A stretch of DNA of 64,000 nucleotides from Halobacillus litoralis (lineage in GTDB: Bacteria > Bacillota > Bacilli > Bacillales > Halobacillaceae). The notes under the pieces are model-generated. The model was not told the origin of the DNA. It made no database searches and saw nothing but the letters and a program-made list of their open reading frames with translations. The first letter of the stretch is position 1, and each line of letters begins with the position of its first letter. The stretch spans positions 1-64,000 of the forward strand of contig NZ_WMEZ01000005.1 in assembly GCF_009856415.1 (NCBI RefSeq), read 5' to 3'. Position numbers and translations under genes: made by a program. Positions 1-7,723 of this stretch are shown one piece after another.

Positions 1-48
1 AACAACTTTCTTCTTAACTTCTTCAGGATAATGAACTTTTTTACCCAT
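1..48 (-). CDS. Transposase OrfA-like HTH protein, N-terminal fragment
   Basis: Only 16 residues are visible, MGKKVHYPEEVKKKVV. This matches the usual beginning of the helix-turn-helix OrfA proteins of IS3/IS150-type elements, which bind the element ends. A strong GGAGGTG ribosome site sits 8 bases before the ATG. Whether the gene is intact cannot be seen because it leaves the window. The assignment rests on a short match plus the neighbouring terminus-like sequence. Confidence 0.5.
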   Translation of the reverse strand, partial: MGKKVHYPEEVKKKVV

Positions 49-51
49 AAG

Positions 52-100
52 AAAAACACCTCCAAGTGTAAGTAGTATTACAACTTTGAAGGTGTTTTAT
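52..100 (-). promoter_or_regulatory. Hairpin over the transposase ribosome binding site
   Basis: Bases 52-71 and 81-100 form an imperfect inverted repeat (AAAACACCT against AGGTGTTTT, with further pairing inside). On the reverse strand the downstream arm contains the GGAGGTG site of the transposase. Transcripts entering from outside the element would fold and hide this site, a known way for insertion sequences to limit transposase synthesis. The role is inferred. Confidence 0.45.
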
Positions 101-165
101 TAAGTCTCATTTTATTAGGTCACTCTAGATTACGTGTGGCTTTTTTTATGTATAAGAGAGGACGA

Positions 166-1356
166 ATGATGATGTTTAAAACAAAACGCAATATCTATAT
201 GCTTTATTTCTATATCTTTTTTGCTCAGTTGTTTTTTGACCGGGCCTTGTGGGTCATCTACCTCGGAGACAGAGGGATGACGTTCGGTCAGATTGGTTTG
301 CTGGAAGCTTTTCTTCACTTAGCGATTGTCCTGTTTGAGGTACCGACAGGAATGATTGCTGATTTGTACGGGAGGAAAGTGAGCTTAGTCATCGGGAATG
401 TGTTCAGTCTTTTTTATGGCCTGTTCATGTTGATCAGCGGTACTTTTTCGATGTTCACACTCGCCTTTTTATCGATGGGAATCATGGTTACTTTCCATTC
501 CGGTGCTGAGCAGGCCTTTGCTTATGATACGTTGAAAAATGAAAACAGGGAGAAAGATTATACGAAGGTGATCGGAAGCATGACGGCTCTTGCTCTATTA
601 TCCTTGAGCCTTGCTAAGTTCCTCGGAGGATTCATGGCAGAGATCAGCTGGGAGTTGGTCTATGGCTCAACCATCTTCACCCATATCCTTGCCTTGATTC
701 CCCTGTTTTTATTGAAAGAACCGGAACGAGAAAAGACAGAGGACATCGGCGGACGATGGTATAACCAGTGGGTCCATCAATTTAAATCAGGTATCGATGT
801 ATGGAAGCGGAATTCGGTCCTCCACCAGCCTGTGGTGTTATTTATTCTGGCGAGTGCGGTTATGGTGATACTCGTTTTTTATGGCCAGGAATACTTTATC
901 CAGTTAGGTTACTCTTCTGTAGTTGTAGGTGCTGTATTTACAATTGAGGGACTATTGGGTGTCGTCATGGCGAAAATCGCCTACAAGGTCGAAAAACGAT
1001 TTGAGTTCTTCAATATCTTATATTATGGTTTAGGACTTTTCCTTTTGTTTTTCATCCTGTTTATCTTTGCCATGGACTGGGCCATTCTCCTATCCTTCCT
1101 ATTCCTGGCGCAGCTGTTGAGTCTTTTCGAACCCATCTTCAGCTCGTTTGTGCAAAACTTATTAAATAGTAATGTCAGGTCTACCTTCTTTTCATTAATT
1201 GGTTTAATGGAAAGCTTCATCATTATGATCAGCTTTCCGTTATTCGGATTTGCCATTGAGCGTACCGGTTTTACCAACGGTTTTGCGGGTCTGCTGCTTA
1301 TCTTTTTCACTGTGGCGGCGGGATTCCTTATCGCTCAAAAATTTAGAAAGAGTTGA
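166..1356 (+). CDS. MFS efflux-type transporter
   Basis: A 396-residue polytopic membrane protein with about 12 hydrophobic segments. It has the MFS loop signature after TM2 (GMIADLYGRKVSLVIG, roughly residues 60-75), so it is a proton-coupled secondary transporter in the cytoplasmic membrane. N-terminal FFDRALWVIYLGDRG and the overall pattern resemble macrolide or multidrug efflux MFS proteins, but the substrate is unknown. The start was set at the first of three ATGs because GAGAGG lies 4 bases upstream; an upstream in-frame GTG at 136 has no ribosome site. It stands alone and is followed by its own terminator. Confidence 0.8.
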   Translation: MMMFKTKRNIYMLYFYIFFAQLFFDRALWVIYLGDRGMTFGQIGLLEAFLHLAIVLFEVPTGMIADLYGRKVSLVIGNVFSLFYGLFMLISGTFSMFTLAFLSMGIMVTFHSGAEQAFAYDTLKNENREKDYTKVIGSMTALALLSLSLAKFLGGFMAEISWELVYGSTIFTHILALIPLFLLKEPEREKTEDIGGRWYNQWVHQFKSGIDVWKRNSVLHQPVVLFILASAVMVILVFYGQEYFIQLGYSSVVVGAVFTIEGLLGVVMAKIAYKVEKRFEFFNILYYGLGLFLLFFILFIFAMDWAILLSFLFLAQLLSLFEPIFSSFVQNLLNSNVRSTFFSLIGLMESFIIMISFPLFGFAIERTGFTNGFAGLLLIFFTVAAGFLIAQKFRKS

Positions 1357-1361
1357 TGCAA

Positions 1362-1395
1362 GGAGCTTCCCAATCAAAGGGGAGGCTCTTTTTTC
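1362..1395 (+). terminator. Rho-independent terminator after the MFS gene
   Basis: GAGCTTCCC pairs with GGGAGGCTC over a 7-base loop, followed by TTTTTT. It separates the MFS gene from rlmD. Confidence 0.8.
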
Positions 1396-1466
1396 TTCCC
1401 TCTGTTTTACCGCCGGCTTCCGGTAGTTTATAATGAGGGGCAAATAAGCAAAGACAGGAAGTGCCT

Positions 1467-2927
1467 ATGAGTAAACGAAAGAGTCAAGGAAATAAAAAGG
1501 TGAATAAGAAAACGAACAAGTCTGGGAAACCATTTGGGAAACAGAACTTTTCACAGAATAGACCTTCTAAGGGTAAACCTCCACGTGGGCAGAAACCCAT
1601 AACCGCAGAGGTCACGTGCTCAGGACTGACGGATGAAGGAAAGGGGATTGCCGAATGGAAGGGCAAGCGTTTGGAAGTTCCTCTTCTGTTACCTGGAGAA
1701 AAGGCGGAGGTAAACATCGTTCAAAAGGGAAAGTTTTTGGACGCAGAGGTGAAGAATGTGATAACTTCAGCTGAAGAAAGAGTCGATCCGCCTTGCCCGT
1801 ATTATTACGAGTGCGGTGGATGTCAGCTTCAGCATATGAGCAACGATGCGCAAGCGCGTTTCAAACAGGATACAATCAATCAATTGATGAAACCGTTCGG
1901 AAAGCCGGATCCTATTTTCACGATGGACCATCCGTATGATTACCGGAATAAGAACCATAATACATTCGGTCTGAATCACAAGCGTCAGGTCATTGGCGGG
2001 TTGTACGCCCAGCATACACACGAAATCATCCCGATGGATCGTTGTCTTATTCATGACCCTAAGGCGGATGAAATCATCGATACCATCAAGGACTATCTCA
2101 AGAACTCAAAAATGCAGCCGTATGACGAAGATACGGGACGCGGCTTTTTGCGGCATGTGTTAATCAAAGTCGGCAAAGTCAGTGGAGAGATCATGGTCGT
2201 GCTCGTCGCAGCCTCCTCTGAGTTCAAGGGGAAAAACAATTTTGTGAAAGCCCTGAGGAAAGCTCACCCAGATATTACGACCATGCTATTGAATGTGAAT
2301 AAACGGGATACGAGTGTTGTTCTCGGCGAACAGGAAAAAGTACTGTTCGGCAAGGGCACAATCACAGACACGTTGTGCGGGCTTGAATTCGAGATTTCGG
2401 CGAAGTCCTTTTATCAAATAAATCCAGTCCAGACAGAAAAGTTGTACGGAAAAGCGATTGAAATGGCCGAGCTCAGTGGAAACGAGACTGTGATTGATGC
2501 GTACTGCGGGATTGGTACGATCGGGCTCGTAGCCAGCCGCAAAGCTGGGAAAGTCATCGGTGTAGAAGTGAATAAGGACGCCGTACGGGATGCCATCCGT
2601 AATTCCAAGCGCAACGGCGTGACCAACGCACGGTTCTATCAAGGCGACGCTGGCGAATTCATGGTCGATATGGCTGCACGCGGGGAGAAGGCGGATGTCG
2701 TCATTATGGATCCACCGAGAAGCGGAAGTGATGAAGCATTCTTATCAAGTGTTGTGAAACTTAAGCCGAAGCGTGTCGTGTATGTGTCCTGTAACCCGGA
2801 AACGCAGGCGCGGGACATGAAGTACTTGGTCAAGAACGGTTACGAGGTTGAAGGGATTCAGCCGGTGGATATGTTTCCACAGACGTATCATGTGGAATCC
2901 GTGGCGAAGTTAGTGCTGAAAAGGTAG
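1467..2927 (+). CDS. rlmD: 23S rRNA (uracil-C5)-methyltransferase, RlmD/RlmCD type
   Basis: A TrmA/RumA-family enzyme that methylates C5 of uracil in 23S rRNA using SAM. Gram-positive members often modify both U747 and U1939. It is 486 residues with a lysine-rich N-terminal extension (about 1-45), a TRAM domain (about 47-105), a cysteine cluster CPYYYECGGC for the Fe-S centre (about 109-118), SAM motif DAYCGIGTIGL (about 344-354), catalytic region MDPPRSG and the active-site cysteine in YVSCNPETQARD. The ATG at 1467 has AGGAAG 5 bases upstream; the GTG two codons earlier overlaps that site. Monocistronic, with terminators on both sides. Confidence 0.92.
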   Translation: MSKRKSQGNKKVNKKTNKSGKPFGKQNFSQNRPSKGKPPRGQKPITAEVTCSGLTDEGKGIAEWKGKRLEVPLLLPGEKAEVNIVQKGKFLDAEVKNVITSAEERVDPPCPYYYECGGCQLQHMSNDAQARFKQDTINQLMKPFGKPDPIFTMDHPYDYRNKNHNTFGLNHKRQVIGGLYAQHTHEIIPMDRCLIHDPKADEIIDTIKDYLKNSKMQPYDEDTGRGFLRHVLIKVGKVSGEIMVVLVAASSEFKGKNNFVKALRKAHPDITTMLLNVNKRDTSVVLGEQEKVLFGKGTITDTLCGLEFEISAKSFYQINPVQTEKLYGKAIEMAELSGNETVIDAYCGIGTIGLVASRKAGKVIGVEVNKDAVRDAIRNSKRNGVTNARFYQGDAGEFMVDMAARGEKADVVIMDPPRSGSDEAFLSSVVKLKPKRVVYVSCNPETQARDMKYLVKNGYEVEGIQPVDMFPQTYHVESVAKLVLKR

Positions 2928-2951
2928 TCACTACTTAAACACCTTAACTAG

Positions 2952-2990
2952 AAAAAAGGTTCATCCAGACCAGTGGATGAACCTTTTTCT
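2952..2990. terminator. Bidirectional terminator between convergent genes
   Basis: AAAAAGGTTCATCC pairs with GGATGAACCTTTTT over an 8-base loop. T runs on both sides serve rlmD (+) and the staygreen gene (-). Confidence 0.88.
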
Positions 2991-3022
2991 AATTCTCCGT
3001 GACTTGGGCAGGTGACCCATAT

Positions 3023-3469
3023 CTACCGGTAATCCTTTGGGCTACCCCAGTACTCATATCGATTGTAACGAGGATCTGTGGAATCAAAACGGATGAAGAT
3101 GGGCGCATGATCCAATTCAGGATAGGATTCAAAAAAATGTCGGTCTCCATACCTGATGGCTTCAAGGGCTAAGGGTAGTTCCCGCCTGAAAATAGTATTG
3201 CGAAGAGCTGATTGGTTCGATCCAAATTGTCCATCCACATAAACATAGACAAAGAGGTAGGGGCAACCGTTTTCTATCCTCCATTCAGCAAGCACTTCAT
3301 CTCTCATTGGGGTAATCTTGTCATAGGCATACGACAATCCGAGCGTAAGAAAAAGCTCTGCTGTCATGTCTGAGTGGGTCAATGTGTACCTGCGACCTAA
3401 CAAGGGAGCGGTTTTTGTAACACCATGCCTGAACTCAACGAAAAGTTTATCAGGATTAAGTCTTTTCAA
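3023..3469 (-). CDS. Staygreen (SGR) family protein
   Basis: A 148-residue protein matching the plant staygreen / bacterial SGR-like family. Conserved blocks are visible in order: RYTLTHSDMTAELFLTLG, MRDEVLAEW, RRELPLALEAIRYGD, YPELDHAPIFIRFDS and YEYWG. Plant SGR removes Mg from chlorophyll a, and some bacterial homologues have been reported to have Mg-dechelatase activity in vitro. The natural substrate in a non-photosynthetic Bacillaceae is unknown. The start is the TTG at 3469, because a perfect AAGGAGG lies 6 bases upstream; the in-frame ATG 24 bases further up would place that ribosome site inside the gene. No signal peptide or membrane segment. Confidence 0.85.
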   Translation of the reverse strand: MKRLNPDKLFVEFRHGVTKTAPLLGRRYTLTHSDMTAELFLTLGLSYAYDKITPMRDEVLAEWRIENGCPYLFVYVYVDGQFGSNQSALRNTIFRRELPLALEAIRYGDRHFFESYPELDHAPIFIRFDSTDPRYNRYEYWGSPKDYR

Positions 3470-3549
3470 AGGGAACCTCCTTATAAAAGACATTCATAGT
3501 CCTTCAAACGGGTGCAACCTTTTGTGATCCATTCACAGTCGTAAGACCG

Positions 3550-4374
3550 TTACGGATGACCTCTCAAAAAATCCGCAACTATCTCATTAAATTTCTCACT
3601 ATGCTCCCAAAACATGAGATGGCCCCCAAGAGTCTCGACTGTAGCGGCTGGCGTCAGCTTGTTTAGGTAAGTGGTTGCTGTCTCTGCCCAATGTTCGGCG
3701 ACAACGAAGAGTGTTGGAACGGACTCACTGCTTAGGGATGCCTCTTTTCGATAATCGGAAAACAGACCGGAAGAGAACAAATTGGCGGCGATATAATACG
3801 GGGTTTTCAAGGATTGCTCTACGATCCAAGTCAATTCTTCTTTTTTTAAATTCCGTTGAACCATGACACCGGTGGCATAGGCCGAAATGAACTCTCGTTG
3901 ACCTTTAGGATGACGAAGGTAGTTCGTATAGGCGGCAGCCAGGTCATCGAGTGGTCCTTCCACCCAATCCTCAACTTCCTTCAAGGATAAAGACTTTGGT
4001 GGCATATCAATCAAAATGAGGGACTTGATCTTGTCGGTACCGAACTGACGGATGTATTCCCATACGGTCAAGCAACCGAAAGACCAGCCAAGAAGCGTGG
4101 GATTCTCCACGTTCAATTCCTTCAACACTTTTTGTAAATCCGTGCCATGTGTGATGTAATCATTTCCGTGTACGGTCATTGTCGATCGGCCGTGACTTCT
4201 GGGATCAATGACAATTGTACGGTGCGTTTTTGAGAAATGTCGGACCTGTGCAGAAAAGACTTCTGTCGTGAAAGTAAAACCAGGGATCAATACAAGGGGG
4301 TTTCCTACTCCGGTTTCTTGGACGAATAATTCGATGCCTGGTTCGACTTCAATGTATGCTTCCTTCGTTTTCAT
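3550..4374 (-). CDS. Alpha/beta hydrolase
   Basis: A 274-residue cytoplasmic alpha/beta-hydrolase fold protein. Visible elements are LVLIPGF (oxyanion region, about 27-33), IDPRSHGRS after strand 4, nucleophile elbow GWSFGC with Ser98, and the late catalytic histidine in LGGHLMFWEH (about residue 250). The acid position reads VAEHW, so the acid may be Glu. It resembles haloperoxidase or esterase-like hydrolases; the substrate is unknown. The ATG at 4374 follows AAGGAGGG at 6 bases; a farther upstream start has no such site. It shares orientation with the staygreen gene, about 80 bases apart, and may be cotranscribed with it. Confidence 0.8.
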   Translation of the reverse strand: MKTKEAYIEVEPGIELFVQETGVGNPLVLIPGFTFTTEVFSAQVRHFSKTHRTIVIDPRSHGRSTMTVHGNDYITHGTDLQKVLKELNVENPTLLGWSFGCLTVWEYIRQFGTDKIKSLILIDMPPKSLSLKEVEDWVEGPLDDLAAAYTNYLRHPKGQREFISAYATGVMVQRNLKKEELTWIVEQSLKTPYYIAANLFSSGLFSDYRKEASLSSESVPTLFVVAEHWAETATTYLNKLTPAATVETLGGHLMFWEHSEKFNEIVADFLRGHP

Positions 4375-4549
4375 GCTTTCCCTCCTTATTTTTTTATGAT
4401 TTAAAAGCATATCAACCCTTTTAAATCATATTCAAAAGGTCTTCGTGCCATTTCTTTTTCTTGGGAAAGGTTGATTCATTCTATTTATAAGGGAAGGTAA
4501 CGGAAGAGGATGTTTATTACAGGCTCCAATCAGGTAGCTTAAAATAGGA

Positions 4550-4580
4550 AAGGTGAGCCTTGAAAACAAGCTCACCTTTT
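4550..4580. terminator. Terminator hairpin
   Basis: GGTGAGC pairs with GCTCACC over an 11-base loop, with TTTTT on the plus side. It lies just past the stop of the minus-strand permease and before the hydrolase promoter region. Confidence 0.6.
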
Positions 4581-4601
4581 TGTGGGTTTCCATTTATTTT
4601 C

Positions 4602-6017
4602 CTATAAGAAAAACAGCACAAACAGTTGAAGGTAGATTTGCACCATGACATAAAAGGTAATGGCGTATTTATAGTTGAACATCAGTCCGTTCTTAATGAT
4701 GCTCAACTTGTTCACCGAACTCAAGATAATAGATGGTAAAATCAGTGGAGATAACATGATCGAAATGACGCTCCCTGATGTAATCCCAAGCACAACAATT
4801 TCTGGCGGGTAGGGAAGGTCCACGCCTTGCAAAATTCCTGAGACGAGGACGATGACCGTCAATGGACCGAGCCCGATAAACCCAAGGATGATCACGACAA
4901 ATGGAAGGACCCATAAGAAGTTCAGGAACGGGACGGCATCCGTCACATAAAAGAGACCATCGATAATGTACTCGCCATATCCTGACTGATTCACAGCGTT
5001 AATTAAAAATCCAGCGGCCAGCAGGATGGAGAACTGCTGGGCTTTGTTCGGGATGCTTTTGGCGACATAGATTTTTCCATTCTCCGTAATCGCGCTGCTT
5101 CTTTTACGAATGATGAAGTAGAGAATGACCCAGGCCACGATTACGATTGGGATAATAAGCAGGAGTTGAACATCCCAAAGGGCATTCAGAAGAAATATGG
5201 AACCGAATAATGTCACAAAAAGAAAGGCGAATTCCAGGGCATCACCGTTCCCTTCCGTATCCTGTTTCTTTTGTTCAGCAATTTTCTTAAGTTGTTCCTG
5301 GATGCCTGCCGTGAGATCCACGCCGTAATGACGCTCTTGGTAATAGGAAAACAACACAGATAACAAGATCCCTGCGAATGAGATAAAGAATCCTTGCAGA
5401 ATCGATAACCCTAACGAAGCCCCCAGTGCATCGACGGCAAAAATAAAGCTGGGGATGCTGACGACCCACATCGTTGTTAAGGAGAACGCACGTAAGAGGG
5501 CCGTTCCTTTATAATTCTCCCATGCCTCTCCTTTTTGATTGTTTAAAAAGTCGTTGATCATGCTATAGACCATCGGAATCGATCCAAATAATAAGAAATA
5601 GGAAATGATTTGGGTGATCACCATCATCCCGAAATAAAACTTCCGGCTAGTGTTAAGTAAGTTTTGAGCGAAGTTAATGACAGATTCGATGTATGGCTTT
5701 TCTTCCAGTACCCAGCTGATTGTAGGAACGATAAGTAAAAGCGCGATCAAACCGCTCATCACTGTAAATCCAGATACCGTTCCTTCTATGAGCGACGTTC
5801 CTGCGGATATGTGAACAATCAATGCAATGATGAGCAGGAGAAGGGAAATCGCTGCCTGTTTCATTGGCAAGAAAAAGTACCCGAGTACAAAGGCCGCTAA
5901 ACCGAATAAGGAAAGGGTGGTGGAAAGCATTTCTCCACCTATAAAATAAACGACAAAATGCATGAGGACATATAAGCTGATAAATAAGGTGTACCCTCGT
6001 TTTGCGATTTGTACCAT
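4602..6017 (-). CDS. Polytopic membrane protein, possible ion/organic acid permease
   Basis: A 471-residue very hydrophobic protein with about 12 predicted membrane segments and one central charged loop (about 225-250, rich in Lys, Glu and Gln). The two halves look similar in layout, and the second ends with a long PLTVIVLVSG...SGSVISIMLSPLILPS segment, recalling the ion-transporter superfamily (gluconate/CitM/TRAP DctM type) where such Gly/Ser/Pro hairpins bind substrate. I do not recognise the exact family. GGAG lies 8 bases before the ATG. It is a single gene followed by a hairpin terminator. Confidence 0.65.
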   Translation of the reverse strand: MVQIAKRGYTLFISLYVLMHFVVYFIGGEMLSTTLSLFGLAAFVLGYFFLPMKQAAISLLLLIIALIVHISAGTSLIEGTVSGFTVMSGLIALLLIVPTISWVLEEKPYIESVINFAQNLLNTSRKFYFGMMVITQIISYFLLFGSIPMVYSMINDFLNNQKGEAWENYKGTALLRAFSLTTMWVVSIPSFIFAVDALGASLGLSILQGFFISFAGILLSVLFSYYQERHYGVDLTAGIQEQLKKIAEQKKQDTEGNGDALEFAFLFVTLFGSIFLLNALWDVQLLLIIPIVIVAWVILYFIIRKRSSAITENGKIYVAKSIPNKAQQFSILLAAGFLINAVNQSGYGEYIIDGLFYVTDAVPFLNFLWVLPFVVIILGFIGLGPLTVIVLVSGILQGVDLPYPPEIVVLGITSGSVISIMLSPLILPSIILSSVNKLSIIKNGLMFNYKYAITFYVMVQIYLQLFVLFFL

Positions 6018-6304
6018 GATGGATGCTCCATTCTTAATTCAAAGTGTTAACCTTACATATCTTATCATAAGCCATATCCATTAGCTTAAATCGTGCACGG
6101 GGTGATTCCCTGAATCTTTAACTCCAGGGTTATAGAATGAGAAGGAACCTCGGGGTGTGAAATCGCTCATGAAAATTTAGTGCTTTCTCACTAAGTGAGG
6201 GGTTACAAATGAACTGAATTCATAGATTCAGCCTACTGGATGGTTTGGTGAATAAGGAAAGCGGCAATATTCCCGACTGTAACCAAAAAGTGGGAGGAGA
6301 TTAC
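6018..6304. other. Divergent intergenic region, no gene seen
   Basis: About 290 bases between the divergent permease and alcohol dehydrogenase genes. Two short perfect hairpins are visible: CTCACTAAGTGAG near 6187-6199 and CTGAAT...ATTCAG near 6213-6231. They may be operators for either gene. No convincing -35/-10 pair or riboswitch was recognised. Confidence 0.4.
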
Positions 6305-7471
6305 ATGAACCGTTTTACAATTCCGCGCGATATTTATTTTAGTGAAAATGCCCTTGATATATTGAAATCTTTAGAAGGTAAAAAAGCCTTGCTAGTGATT
6401 GGTGGAGGATCTGTCAAAGAAAATGGCAACCTTGAAACGATTGAAAATAATCTATCAGAAGCGAATATAGAGACAAAGCTTATTGAAGGAATCAAAGAGG
6501 AACCTTCAACAAATCTTGTGCAGGAACACCTGGAGACGGTCAAAAATTTTGAACCGGACTGGATCATAGGAATTGGCGGCGGTTCACCGATGGATGCTGC
6601 CAAGGCTTTCTGGTTGTTCTATGAACATCCTGATCTTAGTTTCGAAGACGCGACCAAACCTTTTGAGCTGCCTGAACTTCGTTCTAAAGCGAAATTTATC
6701 GGTATTCCAACAACAAGTGGAACAGCGTCGGAGATCTCCAATCTATCTGTCATTACAGATTCAGAGACAGGGGTGAAATATCCACTGGCAAGCTTTGAAC
6801 TAACTCCTGATTTAGCCATCATCGATCCCGTCATGGTCGAATCCATGCCGAAACAAGTGACAGCTTACAGCGGTATGGATGCTGTAACCCACAGCATTGA
6901 AGCCTATGTAGCGAAACCACGCACGACATTTACAGATGCCCTTGCAAAAGAAGCGGCTGAGATTTTGAAGGAACATCTTCTCTCTTCTTATAAAGGAGAT
7001 AAAGAGAGCCGTGAAAAAGTCCACTATGCCCAGGCGATGGCTGGGATGGCCTTCTCCAACGCTGTATTAGGGAACGTACACAGCTTAGCCCATAAGAGTG
7101 GACCGACCTTCGGAGTACCGCACGGTTGTGCCAATGCGATTTATCTTCCTTACGTCATCCAATTCAACAGAAGTGTTGTAGAAGATCGTTTCGCTGTATT
7201 GGCGAAAAGAATTGGGTTAGAGGGACAGAATGATCAAGAGCTAGTGGACGCTCTCATCGAGTGGGTTCGTGATTTGAATCGTGAAATGGACGTACCGAAT
7301 ACACTCCAAGAATTCGGGGTCTCCGAAGAGTTGTTTAACGAGCACGTGAACCAGATGGCAGAAAATGCGGTAGAAGATCCATGTACAGGAACGAATCCGC
7401 GTGAGACATCCGTGGAAGAAATGAAAAAACTCTTTGTCGCTGCATATTATGGAGAAAAAGTAGATTTTTAA
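6305..7471 (+). CDS. Iron-containing alcohol dehydrogenase
   Basis: A 388-residue group III (Fe-dependent) alcohol dehydrogenase, NAD(P)H-linked and cytoplasmic. Motifs are the nucleotide site GIGGGSPMDAAKAFW (about 87-101), PTTSGTASEIS (about 136-146) and the metal-ligand block HSLAHKSGPTFGVPHGCANA, which supplies two His ligands. The layout is closest to butanol/NADPH-dependent alcohol dehydrogenases. The ATG at 6305 is preceded by GGGAGGAG at 5-6 bases; an earlier in-frame GTG would add 20 residues without a ribosome site. Monocistronic, with a strong terminator. The substrate cannot be told from sequence. Confidence 0.88.
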   Translation: MNRFTIPRDIYFSENALDILKSLEGKKALLVIGGGSVKENGNLETIENNLSEANIETKLIEGIKEEPSTNLVQEHLETVKNFEPDWIIGIGGGSPMDAAKAFWLFYEHPDLSFEDATKPFELPELRSKAKFIGIPTTSGTASEISNLSVITDSETGVKYPLASFELTPDLAIIDPVMVESMPKQVTAYSGMDAVTHSIEAYVAKPRTTFTDALAKEAAEILKEHLLSSYKGDKESREKVHYAQAMAGMAFSNAVLGNVHSLAHKSGPTFGVPHGCANAIYLPYVIQFNRSVVEDRFAVLAKRIGLEGQNDQELVDALIEWVRDLNREMDVPNTLQEFGVSEELFNEHVNQMAENAVEDPCTGTNPRETSVEEMKKLFVAAYYGEKVDF

Positions 7472-7488
7472 GATAGAAGAAATATAAA

Positions 7489-7521
7489 GAGGTCCATCCG
7501 CTCTGGGTGGATCTCTTTTTT
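7489..7521 (+). terminator. Terminator after the alcohol dehydrogenase
   Basis: GAGGTCCATCC pairs with GGGTGGATCTC (one G-T), then TTTTTT. Confidence 0.85.
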
Positions 7522-7573
7522 CTGGACAAGAAAGTGACCATCAACTTTAATAGAGGGGAAAGGAGCAAATGTT

Positions 7574-7723
7574 ATGATTATAAAACCTCGCACCATCCTC
7601 TCTGATATTGTCCACCTGCAAGTACGCACCACGTCCAAGCACAAAAGAACGGCTGCAATCCCTTGCTTTACACTTCATCACATAGTACTCTTGGGGTTCA
7701 ATGAAGGGAGTGGGAGACCATGA
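7574..7723 (+). CDS. Possible 49-aa protein or leader overlapping topB
   Basis: A short frame starting MIIKPRTILSDIVHLQV with AAAGGAG 8 bases before the ATG. It ends at a TGA that overlaps the topB start codon (ATGA), an arrangement typical of translational coupling. No family is recognised, and the composition (many His, Arg, Thr) is not strongly protein-like. It could be a genuine small gene, a leader peptide setting topB translation, or chance. The ribosome site and the exact overlap are the only support. Confidence 0.3.
   Translation: MIIKPRTILSDIVHLQVRTTSKHKRTAAIPCFTLHHIVLLGFNEGSGRP

Larger units (their letters stand above)
1..122 (-). mobile_element. End of an IS3-like insertion sequence (partial)
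   Basis: The reverse strand reads TGACCTAATAAAATGAGACT from about position 122, a TG-start terminus of the kind seen at IS3-family ends. It is followed by a hairpin and then the first codons of a transposase-like protein that runs off the window at base 1. The family and the exact outer end near 122 are inferred, because the other terminus and the target duplication lie outside the window. Confidence 0.5.
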
